Part shown: positions 22,901-34,450 of the stretch, one piece after another
How the letters are laid out: the number at the start of each line of letters is the position of its first letter
Numbering within the stretch: position 1 is the first letter of the stretch
Assembly: GCA_022605955.1 (NCBI GenBank)
Contig: JAKCOZ010000005.1
Span: 44,940,950-45,004,949, forward strand
Origin: Rallus limicola
Taxonomy: Eukaryota; Chordata; Aves; Gruiformes; Rallidae
Length of the DNA stretch: 64,000 nt
Reading direction: 5' to 3'
Made by a program: the position numbers and the translations under genes
Notes under the pieces: generated by a model
What the model saw: only the letters and a program-made list of their open reading frames with translations
What the model was told of the DNA's origin: nothing
The model's database searches: none

Positions 22901-25900
22901 CGTGTTTGTTTTCTTATACTCAGGCAGAAAAACACACAGAAAATTTTGGATTATTTTTTATTTACTGTAGATATATATTGCTGAGTATTTTGAAAGAAAG
23001 CAAGATCATGGTCATTATTATGGGGTTGGGGGTGTGTGTGATTTTCTCTGCCTTTCTCTGCCAACAGCATGTCAGCTGCAAGTAAAAAACAGTAAGTGCT
23101 CAGCGCATAAATCTGTGTTGTTTTACAGGTGTTTAGGTTATATTGGTATTTTTCTTTTAATGGACATATCCATTGTCTCTTGCTTTGCAGCTACTTTGCA
23201 CAGTGCTGCCATGTGCAATCTTACTGTAAATGCCTGGTAGGGCATTTAACTGAGCATCTTATTTGCCTCATCTTCAGAAGCGCATTTGCTGAGGAACTTT
23301 ATCCTGACTGTGATGGCAGGACTGGGGCTGACAGAGCTCGGATTTCTCTACCTTTCCATCACAGACAGAAGCCGTTGAGGAACCTATATGACCGGTGTAA
23401 CTTAGCATAGCTTGGCAACAGCTCTGAGCTGCAGTCAGACAGCCTGTTCCGGCTGCAGATGGTACCCTGATTTCTCCCTGCTCAAGCATCCCCTCAGCTC
23501 ACACCCAGGCTCCCGCTGAAAGTTACTGCCTCCTCAGGTCGACCAGCATGAGTCACAGAATGGCTTTCTAGTCCAAAGCAATCAAAGTGATGCAGGGTAA
23601 GGAAATAGTTTTTATCGAATCAGGTTAGAGAACACTAGGTGAGCAGGCACTGGCAGCTGCAAGGGAGTAGATAAGAGGTGAGCAGGTGAGGGGGCTTCAT
23701 CTGGAATGGGAAGACGGTGCCTGGGTGCCACATAAGTGATGTCAGAACCCCTGACAGTCTTCTGAAATGCAAAAGTGGAGAGATTTTTTTGTGCCCTCCT
23801 TTTCCTTTTCCTGAACTGATTCTGGCTGTCTTATAGAAATGTATCAAACTCAGCACTAAAATTTATTTGTTTACTATTTTAAGGAGTGGAACAGCTCTTA
23901 CCCCAGTCAGTGAATGGTTTCTCTACTGTGCTAGTCTCACAGTGAATATACAGGGTAGGAGAAACTATGTTCACCCAGCGGCTGCCTTTGTTTGAGTTCT
24001 GGTTTTATATATTAGTTTAATCAATTAGATCTTTTTTTCTGTTTTCCTTCAGCTGGTTAATAACTAAGGCATGTACATATTACAGATAGCTCACAAACAC
24101 TCCGTTTTGATCAGCGATCAGCTCCAATCTCACATGAAATCTATATATAGTTGTGGTCAGAACTTCCGCAGTCACAGCTTTAGGAAAACAAATTATTATA
24201 GGAAGTGATTGATGTACTGACTAAATAGGTTGCAATCTTCCCCTGCAGTAGGTGGTGCTCACTGCTTAAATAAAATTAAATACTGACAGTGATGGGCAGA
24301 CCAGTTTTTGGTTGAGACCTAAAACCAAAGATGAACAATTTTGTGATGAAAATTCTAGGAGAGGGCAGAGGCTTGTTTCATAGAGTGCACTCTATCTACT
24401 TAGTCTTTCCTTTTGCAGCTTCACTTAAAAATACTCTTTCTGAAACTCCTCTGTATGCTCTCTTGTTGCAGGGACACCTGATATATTCTACTGCAGAGGC
24501 AACCACTTTTCAGTAGTTTGTGAAATATTGCATGTATTTTGGGACACTTTAGGAAGGTCTCATAATACCAGAAATGTTACATTTTTGTATAAGCAGAGCT
24601 ATTTTTGGTGAGAAAAAACCTGATTGGTAATTTATATAAGCAATAACTTTGGTTGTTCATCTGCTGCAAAAGCCTCAGAGAAAAGTGAAATCAAGGAGAA
24701 TTTGGCCCAAATGCTTTTGAAAACTCCTCTAATTGTCTACATGTATTTTAGGCAGCAAAATACCTTCAAAGATGTGTTCTCCAGTCCTGTGTCACTTGTG
24801 TGACTCTGTGGAGCTTTAGTTTGTTCGCAGATCCAACTATCTGTATATGCCTCTTATCCCCAGTGTCCTGGCAGATGTCCTGCTTGCAGAAGACCTGGCA
24901 TTGCTGCCGCAGGTCTCTGAAGATGCTGAAGCCTGTACCCTGTCCTTTCTGGCTTTCCCTGTTTCAGCACCAGCTTTCTGCTTTCTTGGACAAGCCAGGG
25001 GTTTTCACCAGCAGAGGAAGGACTTTGCATGTAACAGGTATGTGCAGGCTCAAGCCGTGATGAGAAGCCTGTTCCGGTGCTGCTCCAGGAGTGGTTATAG
25101 AAACTAGATGGAGCCTCACACATTCCTTTGTACTAAGATTTTGGAATTCATACTGGAATTTTGGATCCAGGCCATCTTCAAATTTTTAGGAAAGTTTGGA
25201 TCAAGATCTGAATTTTGTGACTTATTTCTATAATGATCTTGAACTGAATGCCAAAATTGTGAGGTCTGCCCTGTCTAAGCACTTGGATATTGGCCAGGTG
25301 CTAGGATATTATTGCCTTAGAAAGGAAAAATAATTTTCTCAATAGTGAAAACCTCTGTTTTGAGACTTTTTTTCAAAACAGTTGGTCTGGTTGCCACAGC
25401 AGAATAAAAGTGTGAATTGCATTAAATACCGTGTATTAGAAATTTTGTGGTTTGATTTACTATTTATAGATTTGCAGGTCATTATTAATGTTCCATAATA
25501 ATACTTCACCTGGTTATAATACATATTAATTCCTTCATGTTTCTAAAGCCCTTTGAGAACCTAGTAAAGAGCCGCTAGAGAAGTGCAAAGTATTATTAAA
25601 TGAGTTTAAAATTCCAACTGTTTTCCCTGCAATAGATTTTGCCTAAAGTAAGAATGAATATTAAAGAAAAAAATAGAACTTCTTTTAAAGCAGATCTTTG
25701 CTGGCAGCCTGATAAAAGCACATTTCTCGGCATGCTGTCCATCTCTTTTTTTCTTGATGATACTTAATTTTACTTTGGTTTAGTTATTACTTCATTACTT
25801 TAAAAATAAAAGTTCACCAAGGCTGACACTTGTCTCACAAGGTAAATCTCCACTCCAGTAAAAATGAAGCAAACCGCTCCTTTCCAGTTAGAAGTGTATT

Positions 25901-26529
25901 CTTCTGAATTTTTTTTTTCATAAATACCAGTGTAGTGTTTAATAAATTCTAGAAGTCATGCCTCTCTTGAGTAATATGTTGGTGTAAAAGCCTCAGAGAT
26001 ACAAAAATAAAATCCTTAGCACATTACCTTAAACCTGGCATTTTCTAGATGCAGTGTTCTGCATGGCTTGTGTTTTTGTTTGAAAACGTAGTATTTCTAT
26101 TAGTACAGAACCTGCTGACACCCAGGCTGTTAGAGTGCTAATGTAAATTGTAAAAAGGAAGATAATTTGTCCTTTTTTCTTAGCATACAACCAGATAACT
26201 TTTCTATTTGTAAAAAAAAAACCATAAATAAAATTATGATGGTGTAAAGGTCCATGAGTTAAACTGCAAACCTCTTGTGTAACAAGGATAAAAGCCACCT
26301 GAAAATATGTATAAAATGTGTTTTAGACGGCAACAATGAACTCTTTCAAACCAATGCTGTCAGTGTTTCAGTACTTTAAAGTGACACTGTGATTTTCAAG
26401 TATTAATAAACATCCAGGGGGAGCTAGGGAGTAGCAGTTTTGCTTTTTTCTAATGGTATATAAGGAAATATGAATACAGAGAAAAGTACTGTAAATGACT
26501 AATTCTTGTTTGGGGTTGGGGCTTTTTTT
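20000..26529. other. Non-coding sequence without a gene
   Basis: No gene, RNA or repeat family can be supported over this interval. Several open frames of 60-118 codons overlap on both strands (for example 21,606-21,962 on + and 22,594-22,935 on -), none with a recognisable domain. The stretch 25,560-25,830 is AT-rich with regulatory-like texture (AGTATTATTAAATGAG, CTTGATGATACTTAA) but is not distinctive enough for a separate call. Confidence 0.5.
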
Positions 26530-26745
26530 TGCTAGCAACTTTTGATGAGAAACTGGTCAGCCATTCTGAGAATGGTGGAAAGCCTGTCAAGGTCACTGCC
26601 AAGGACAAGAGAGTCAATTAGTATGCAGATCAGAGCCAAGGAGTTCAAAGGTATTGTTCCAATTCAATCCCATTAGCCAGGCCAGTAATGAACAAACGGC
26701 ATGACCTTAATCAGGGAGCCTGAACCACTCATTGAAGGAAGGATG
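26530..26745. promoter_or_regulatory. Candidate conserved enhancer block, left part
   Basis: A non-repetitive block dense in factor-binding words. Seen directly: a perfect 15-base palindrome CCATTCTGAGAATGG apart from its central base (26,561-26,575); TCAAGGTCA (26,587-26,595), the extended half-site of SF1/ERR-type nuclear receptors; TTCAAAGG (26,644-26,651), a TCF/LEF-type core; ATTGTT, a SOX-type core, at 26,653; and TGACCTTA (26,702-26,709), the reverse complement of another nuclear-receptor half-site. Such clustering suggests an enhancer, but function and conservation are inferred. Confidence 0.42.
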
Positions 26746-26761
26746 TGTGTCTCTGTATGTA

Positions 26762-26884
26762 GGGGTGTGGGGGTGGGGGGGAGGCGGACAGGAGGAGGGG
26801 TTAGGGTGGCAAGAAGGATGTGGTTTCTTTTGTTGTTGTTGTGTTTTGGCTTGAGCTTTTTCCCCCCCCCCCCCTTCTTTTTTC
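26762..26884 (+). repeat. G-rich tract (quadruplex-capable) followed by C13 tract
   Basis: Positions 26,762-26,781 hold G4, G5 and G7 runs separated by one to three bases. The G7 run can supply two G-triplets, so a four-triplet quadruplex is possible. More G runs follow to about 26,805. A run of 13 C lies at 26,862-26,874, continuing into a T/C tract. The G and C runs could also pair as a hairpin. The tract separates two candidate regulatory blocks. Confidence 0.8.
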
Positions 26885-26894
26885 TTTTTCTTTT

Positions 26895-27100
26895 TTAAAG
26901 GGACAGCAAGCCCAGTTTGCTTAATTAGCCACCAGTAATGGAAACTTATTTCAGGATCCTTGTGTTCTCAAGTACAAAATTGCTTTTATTTTTGGGTGAT
27001 AACTGAAACAGGCTCAAACGGACAGGTGGCTAGAATATTTTAATAAAAGGCATTCAGCGATATGCTAAAGGGTATGCAGGAGGAGGGAGATAACCTTATG
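26895..27100. promoter_or_regulatory. Candidate conserved enhancer block, right part
   Basis: Mixed-texture sequence beginning just after the C/T tract. It contains TTGCTTAATTAGCC (homeodomain-type TAATTA core near 26,921), GACAGGTGGC (an E-box of the CAGGTG type near 27,022) and CAGTTTGC. It may be one element with the left block, split by the G/C tract. Inferred from texture and motifs only. Confidence 0.35.
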
Positions 27101-27752
27101 TAAAACACCAAACCAAATTTTGCAATTACAGTTTCTCTCACACTGTGCTAATTTTCTTAAAGTCTACATGCAAGGAAAATTCTGGGTGATTTTTTTCCCT
27201 TAGACTTGACACAAAGTAATCCACACTCTAGTTAATAGTGGAAAAATATTTATTTTGATCAAAAAATATTTCTTTAGCACTTTCACTCTGACAAATACTG
27301 CACCATACATAATTATATTTTAGATATCTGAATCACTAAGTTGTTTCATAAGCTCAGCACAATGCACAGTGCATGTTTCAGTGTACTCGATTTAGTACAG
27401 TCGAAAAGCAGCATTCTGTGTTATATTCACTTTAACAAATGCCTGTTCTTTATAAACTTACAAAATATCTCTCCCTGCTATTTTTCCTGTAAACATATAC
27501 ATGTTCAAATACTTCTACAGAAATGTGTACACACCAATGACAAAATAATAAAATGACAGGACATATCTATAGTCATTTATCTATCATAATGTCTGCATGT
27601 TTCTGTACAGTGGTTTTTGAATGCATACTTAGGACTCTATTGAAATATCTGCGTAAATCCGGACGGTTTCTTTATTTCTAAGCTAATGATTGAATTTGCT
27701 GACCAACTATATTAAAGTAGCACTTCAAAAGGTAACATATTTCTCTATTTGA

Positions 27753-27792
27753 ATAATGGAAATTGTAAACACATAATGGAAATTGTAAACAC
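27753..27792 (+). repeat. Perfect 20-bp tandem duplication
   Basis: ATAATGGAAATTGTAAACAC occurs twice head to tail (27,753-27,772 and 27,773-27,792), followed by ATA. The copies are identical, which points to a recent duplication. Confidence 0.95.
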
Positions 27793-28869
27793 ATAGTTTC
27801 TGCATGTGGAAAGATTAAAAAATAAACTCTGTGAGAGATCAATGTTACCTACTGAAAATGTGTGTGATGCTTAAAATATATTCACATGATTTACCTACAA
27901 GTTATTGTTTTGTGTTTATATATGCAATAACTTATAAATTTCATGTACTTCTCTGGGTAACATTTGCTCAACAATTATTTCAACTGGAGCAGATTATCAA
28001 AGAGAGCTGCAGGCTTCATTGGGGAAACTGTTTGCAGAAATCACTTCACTTCTCTATAAATGAATCATGATAGGCAACTAAGATTTTAGGAATCAAGGGG
28101 GGGTTGTTTTCTTGTTTTTTTTTCACTCTCCTCTTCTTTACTGGGGAGGTAGTTCATCATATCTCACTAAAACGGAAGATGCATAACAGAAAAGAAACTA
28201 TTCTAGGCTATGAAGCACCCTAGGGGTTCATGAATGTTGGGGGAGGAACACTGATTATACAATGCAATAACATATTGAGACACTATTTCAGTTTTACACT
28301 TGGTATCAAGTAAATACAGGATATCTCACCCATGAAGGGTGATTATCTTTCATGAAGGGAGGAAATGAGTTATTAAGGTCTTTCTCAGGAGCAAAACAAG
28401 GATAAGAATCTTTATTAATGTAAGAAACAATCTGGGGTTTTTTGTTGAGGTTTTTTTTTTTTCTGTTTGTTTGTTTGGGTGTTTTTTCCCTACAGTAATA
28501 TAGTTCCTTTTTAGCAAGGATCTGGGGTTTTTTGTCTTTAAATTGTCTATATCTCAGAATGGAACACATATCAGTTTTAGCTGACACCACTGCACTGCTT
28601 GAGAATATTGTTATAAAACATGTGCTCGTTGCCATTTTTATCTAGATCACAATTAATAACGTTTTTAAGCATGCAATGTCTATCTAGGCCCATAAAAACA
28701 CTTGTAAACTATTTGATATTTTATCCGAGGATATTAAAAGATTGTTTAAAAATAAACATATACCAGTGGAGCAGAATTTTCACACGATTATTCAGATAGT
28801 CAATAGGTCTTCTTTGATCATATTATGATGCTTCTGCTGGATTTCAGTCTAAAGACAGGCGTATTTTTT

Positions 28870-28900
28870 CCTCTCTCTGTCTCTCTGTCTCTGTCTCTCT
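28870..28900 (+). repeat. (CTCTGT)n-like pyrimidine microsatellite
   Basis: Imperfect repeats of CTCTGT and CT between about 28,870 and 28,900, flanked by T-rich sequence. Confidence 0.85.
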
Positions 28901-29109
28901 TGTTCTTTTTTCCCCCCTAAACAAGGTCATAGATTTTTTTAAATGAGGACTAGAAGTTCCAAGTACAAGATTAAGTAAGTTCTAACAGTGTTATAAAAGT
29001 AAGTGCTTTTTTCTATAATAAAAGGTGTTTAAAAGGTTCGCTACAGCTTTAAACAGAATTACAATTTACTTCTTTCAAGTGTCCAGGCCATAAATTCTTC
29101 TCAATTCCC

Positions 29110-29780
29110 TCTCTCTCTCCTTGTCGGAATTAATGAGATCAGATTTGATCAGGGCAGTGATGTGTTCAGAGCCAAATCACACAACAGCGCGCGTGCGGTA
29201 ATGGAATTTGCATCTAATGCATACATAAATCAAACATCTTTCTGGACATTTTCATATGCATAATGTCATTTCATCCAGTTCTCTCTGTGCAGAGGGGGAG
29301 ATTTTTCTCTCTGAGAGAATGACTTTCTTTAATGCTTTCATTTTATTTTCGCTGACTACAATCCCCGAGAATGCGCTCGGTCGGAGAATCTTTCGGGGCG
29401 CGGTTGACAGTTCCTTTTCCAAGAGGGGTCCTTCACATTTATCATGCCTCTTCCTCGGGGGCTTTGTTATGCAAATGTGGCTGAAATTGATAATTCCAAA
29501 GTGCTTCATTTCGGTTCCTTGGCGGTTGGAGATGGTAGATAAAAAGAAACTGACAAGACACACTGATTGCCCTCAATGCTTGTAACTCTCTTGCTAACAA
29601 GGCTCGATATTGTTAAAAATTCCTATTGTTATCAGGGTGGCAGTTCCATTATGCAGGCCTTGCAAATTTCTCATTTGAATATTAACCCTTTAATCGCCCT
29701 GCTCCCCTCTCCCCCAGCCCCAAATCAGTTGCAATCGAATGGGTCAGAACGCAAACCAGTAAAATTACTGTGCTATTTTT
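29110..29780. promoter_or_regulatory. Strong candidate conserved enhancer with retained CpGs
   Basis: This is the most distinctive block in the window. It carries 19 CpG dinucleotides in 29,161-29,760, against one in 28,001-28,600, clustered at about 29,187-29,199 and 29,350-29,405. Within it are two perfect octamers in opposite orientation, ATTTGCAT (29,206-29,213) and ATGCAAAT (29,469-29,476), a TALE/MEIS-type TGACAG (29,405-29,410), TTAATGAG (29,130-29,137) and TTGATAATTCC (near 29,487). No coding frame is convincing: two overlapping opposite frames of 103 and 109 codons (29,252-29,585) have no domain and seem a by-product of the higher GC. CpG survival in AT-rich surroundings suggests an unmethylated, constrained element. 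Enhancer is favoured over promoter because no transcript or exon is evident, but a small CpG-poor-island promoter is possible. Confidence 0.5.
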
Positions 29781-31076
29781 AGTGCAAAGTGCGTGGTGCA
29801 GTTTTTTGGTTTGATTTGGATTTGTTGTTCTTTTTCTTTTTTTTCTTTCTTTTTTATTTTTATTTTGAACTCCCTCTGTTAATCCTTTTTCAATGAGAAT
29901 TTTTTACCTTTAAAAAAATGCTTTAGCAAAACAGGTCTAGCAGAGACAGACAGAACTGGGTTGTTTCAAGTTAGGGTAGGGAGAATATTTACATGGAAAT
30001 ATCTGTTTGCAGAAGTCAAGTTCAGTAGCTCCTGGAGAGTGGAAAAGTTTCATTATTTTTAACTTGTATGTACTTGCACTTTATGTTCTAACTTAGGTAG
30101 GCCTCAGGGAGGGGATAGCGTGTCTTTATATACCATAGTTACACGAGATTTTTAGCTGCCTGTCCTACTGGCTGCAATATTCCTGTCTCAGGCCAGCCAG
30201 CATCTAACTTCCTATAGAGAGGTGACTGAAATAAAGGAGTAAAGAAAAAGGAAAATTGAAAAGTACAAGGATTTCTGGAGCTGTGGGGTTCCAACCTTGA
30301 AGGACACATGCCCATAACTTCACTTCCACAGTTAGGCTCTCCTTATATCGACAGATTTCACCTATGTACTTATAGGATACTGTTAATAAGTGGAAGGGGA
30401 AAGACTGTTTCAGGGACCAGAGGCTGTAGCTGCTGAGGTTTGCAGGAGCTTTCCCTGCATTTTCAACAACCACTGCACCAGACCCTGGAAATGAGATACA
30501 ACAGGGCAATGGCAAGTTCAAGCTAAAGATTAGGTCACACTGCAAAAGAGCATGACTGGTTGCTAACTGATTTACTCTTTGATTAATGAAATTGCGATGC
30601 CTGGAATTTCAAATATCCCTCTAACATTGCCCTATGTGTGTGTGTCCGTAGAAGGTGAATTTTTTTCCCACCAAGCACATGCCTTCAGGCTCATATTACA
30701 ATTATAGGTTAATTTTAGTTTGTCATTTTTCTGGGGACACCTGACATGGTTCCAGTTAAAGTAAATCTTGGTGTGACAAAGGTAAGTACTGCAGATGCTG
30801 GAGGGAAGTGGAGAAGTGAGAAGGAATTGGCATTGTAAAATGAAGCATAGTTCACTGCTAGCACCAGGCAGCTGCAACAATATAATATTTCTCTACAATT
30901 ATGAAGAAGATGCATCTCAACCAACTCATGTCAAAGGAACATCAAAGTTTTCCACTTTCTTAGTTCTGAAGTCTTGCAGAGCTGTATCTGCCAAATTATA
31001 GTAAATAAAAAAGACACTTGCACAACAGTAACCTCTTTTATATTGGACCGAGGATTTCTCTTCCTCCCTCTATTAG

Positions 31077-31108
<32 letters not shown>

Positions 31109-31117
31109 GAAAAAGAA
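31077..31117 (+). repeat. (AAAAG)n microsatellite
   Basis: Eleven A followed by repeated GAAAA units to about 31,117. Confidence 0.95.
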
Positions 31118-32706
31118 CGCTCTCTCATGTTATTGTAAGAACTCTTGGGAAGCTCATACTTCTTTCTTTCATTTATAGGTGTGATGGCAGATTAAATCCA
31201 TGGCAGAAAACAGTGATAATGCCCACTGTAGAGTGTCTGAGTTACAACAGCTAAGTTTCCCTTGTCGGTGCTTTTTCTTCCAATTATCTGAAAACACCCT
31301 GTTAATTTTTAATGTGTTCTTACCCTCAGTCTGTTACCAAAACTGCTACCTTCTTCCCCTCCCCCCCTTCTTACTTCAGAAATAAATTTCACTAAACCTG
31401 GCTGCTGTAAACTCATTATACGATTCTATCATTTATTCTGTCCATTATAGTAACCAGTGTTAGTGCTTTTCCCCTCACTTGAGTCTGTCAAGTACTGTTA
31501 TTTATGCTCAATGGTATTAATATCTCTGGTTGTGTTATAGTTGTGCACTCAAAATTGCTAATACAATCTAAACTTGGCAATAGTGACTGCATCAGCTATC
31601 AATAATCAAAAAGTCTCATGTAACTTGTAAGTATTAATAAGAGTTCATAATTACATAAATATAATTAACATCTTCTGCTTGTTATAAAGAATCATCAGTA
31701 GTGCTGATGGCTGTAAAAAGATCTCAGTTTTTCAGAACCAAGAACCATGCTTATATTAGGAACAAGACAATTAAATATTTGACAGTATGATTTTGAATGT
31801 TTCTTATTTTCAGCTACCTCTGGCAACAACTCTGCTGTAACCTGGCTGTGTAATATTATCTACTGTCTTTAGGTAGAAGAGGGCTTAAAAGTTGATTTTT
31901 CATTCACGCCTTGATTTCCATGGGTTAATTTCACCAACAAAAGGATTTTCTGTTTTTCTGTAACAAGAAAACCTATTAGGTAATTTGTGACCATAGAATT
32001 AGAGCAATACAGCTAAACTAATATATATGCAATGGCTTCATTATGCATAAGAGCAGGCACTCTTTACTTTGCAGCCCAAAACACACAAAGCACCCATTAG
32101 AATGAAGAGGCCTGTGATGTCTCTTCATGTGCAGAGTGTAAAGGTACATGAATGTCCTTGCTTGTTGGCATTTAATTTACCAGTTGCCTCTGTAGTGGAG
32201 CCTTGGCAGATTCAGCTTGAATCTGAAAGACAGGCTGTCATACTGAGAGTCTGCTGCCTACTGCTGAAATTGAGAGGCTTGGCAGATATGCAAACAGTAA
32301 CTGGGTTTGAGCTGTTTTGATTACAAGTTAAACAGAAAGTCATTGGCAGGGCCAATATAAATCTGCTGAGGTTTTTTGGCAAAATCTGTGGAGGTATTTC
32401 TATAGATTCTGCAGAATTCTGTAGCACCTTGATTTCACATCAAAGAGTGTCCACCTCTGAACCTGTTCTGTGGATAAATGTGTCAGAAACGTGAGCGAAC
32501 ATGTTTAAGTCGCTGAGAGCTTCCAGATTCAGAAATTTAAAGCACATTAACAGCATGGTACACCACGCCACCTTTGCACAGTTGTTAAATTCTGGAACCT
32601 AATGTTTTGTTCAAGTTCAAGTGCATATTTAGAGAAGTAAAGTAAGGTGAGTTATAAACAGCTGAAACAGCAGGTGAAAATAGATTTTCATGTAAATCCA
32701 GGTGAA

Positions 32707-32751
32707 AAAAACACACAAAAAAACCCCCAAAACAAACAACCCCCAAAAAAG
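32707..32751 (+). repeat. A/C-rich low-complexity tract
   Basis: Runs of A interrupted by CACAC, CCCCC and CAAAC. It resembles the tracts at 50,036-50,064 and 54,151-54,190. Confidence 0.8.
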
Positions 32752-33513
32752 GATTGGACCAGGTTCTGAACTCAGCTGTCTTGGTTGAAAAGCAGAGATA
32801 TTTCATCAATATGGTTTTTCTGACATTAATTGAGATTTTCTGAAGTTCCTCCCTTCCTGGCATGTAGTGATTCAACAGCAGTTCTGGTTGGTATAATTCA
32901 GTCTGCTAACGGGTTGGTTTTTTTCCCCTTCTTCAGTAACTTTGCCTGAAACATCATATTTGACCAAACGTCCAGACAGGATAAAATCCAAATGCCCATC
33001 CCAAATTTGTTTCCTTACGGAGTTCATTTGTCTTCCTGCCTAATCCGCAATGTTGAGTTGATAAAAGTAACCCAAACTGACATTGTACAGGCAAGAAAAG
33101 GAGTCTGTACACTTTAATAATATGCGCTTTTACAGTGCAACCTCTGCTTGATCCCAACTCAGTGTTTTGAACACTAACACATCCTTTACTGAAATTGCCT
33201 TGCAATTTTAAGGCAAAAGCACATTAATTTTGGAGGGAGGGAAAAGAATACATATAATTGTTGCTCCTATTGTTTCTGTCTGTCTGGCTGTAGACAGATT
33301 TCTGCAAGGCTGGCTAGTAACAATACGTTGATTTACAAAGGCAAGAATATCTCCACAATTGCAAGGGCTAAGACACCTTTATTTGAAAACTGAGAATCTG
33401 CAAAATGTGGCAAAGTTCTTGGAAAGAATCCAAATGTATGGATTTTTTTTTTTTTAATCTGCTACTTTGTCTATTACAGCTTTCTAGGCAAAAAAACAAA
33501 AGAACTCCAACAT

Positions 33514-33554
33514 CCCCCCCACTGCCAAACTCCCCTCCACCCCAAATCCACCCC
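33514..33554 (-). other. Potential G-quadruplex on the minus strand
   Basis: The plus strand has C runs of 7, 4, 4 and 4 separated by loops of about 11, 4 and 7 bases, so the minus strand has four G runs. The long first loop makes the structure weaker than the plus-strand tract at 26.76 kb. Confidence 0.55.
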
Positions 33555-33879
33555 TGAATTTGCACATATTGTTGTATAGATCATGTTAAATTTTACAAGA
33601 ACCTAATTTGGAAAAACTGATTAGAATATAAACATCGTTATCTAATGTTCTTTATTTCCAGATCTGGCAAGCTGAAAAAGCACATTATTTTCCTGAGAGA
33701 AGTGAAGGTTTGTTTTCTTTGGAAATTACTCCACTGATTTTCTCATATACAACATCCCTTTCCCTTGAGCAAATGGAATAAAAGAGTTTATATGAATGGG
33801 CCATATTGCACTCCAGGTAAAACGGATAACAATAGCATTTTAGGAATTTCATTTTCAGATCCAGGTTGAAAAGATATGC

Positions 33880-34450
33880 TGGCTTTTTGCCTTCTTTTGC
33901 TGCCTTTCATTGTTCTATGTACTTCTCTTCAAAAAGTGAATTTAGGAACCTCTACACAGCATGCTCCCCCAATACTGCAACCCGATGCAAATTTTTAGAG
34001 AATGCTTACAAATGTCAAATCTCTCTGTAAGCGATATACTTTATTACCGTTCTTTCTTATAATACAAACATTTCAGTGCAGCTCGAATCTTATTTTTCAA
34101 AATACACAGGATTTTGATATATGGACAACAGGAGAATATGTATTTTAGATATAATGCCATAAGTGCTTAAAAGTTATTTCTGAGCTGATTTAACATGGAA
34201 AATCTCCAGGTAGATTAATTTTATAGGCTGCTTTTATGGGCGTAACATTTCAAGATGAGAAAGCCGTGCTTCTGAAATTTAGTTTCGGCAGATTTCATTG
34301 GCACCTCCATCTCCATCTTTTATTACCCTAAAGTTGAAATTTAATCTCATTTTTTTTTCTTATTTTTACTTAATTCCTGACTGAAGTGACTGGGGCTGTA
34401 TTTTTGTGCTCAGATTCTGTTGCTTGCGTTACTGTCTCATTATTTACATT
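33880..34450. promoter_or_regulatory. Candidate conserved non-coding block
   Basis: A long stretch of non-repetitive, mixed-texture sequence with a perfect octamer ATGCAAAT (33,985-33,992), TAGATTAATTTTA (near 34,212), CCTTTCATTGTTC (SOX-type core near 33,905) and GGGCGTAAC (near 34,238). Its texture resembles deeply conserved developmental enhancers. No alignment was available. Confidence 0.35.

Larger units (their letters stand above)
27101..29109. other. Non-coding sequence with low-complexity tracts
   Basis: No gene. CpG is very sparse, with one CpG in 28,001-28,600. T/G-rich tracts occur at about 28,437-28,492. Confidence 0.55.
29781..33879. other. Non-coding sequence with simple repeats
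   Basis: T-rich and C/T-rich sequence at 29,829-29,866, then unique sequence. No gene, RNA or repeat family is recognised. Short open frames on both strands (for example 30,204-30,545 on -, 32,585-32,875 on -) lack domains. Confidence 0.5.

Noticed and set aside
29252..29585. Two overlapping opposite-strand frames (103 and 109 codons) in the CpG-retaining block
   Set aside because: They overlap each other, have no domain, and openness follows from higher local GC. Treated as non-coding.
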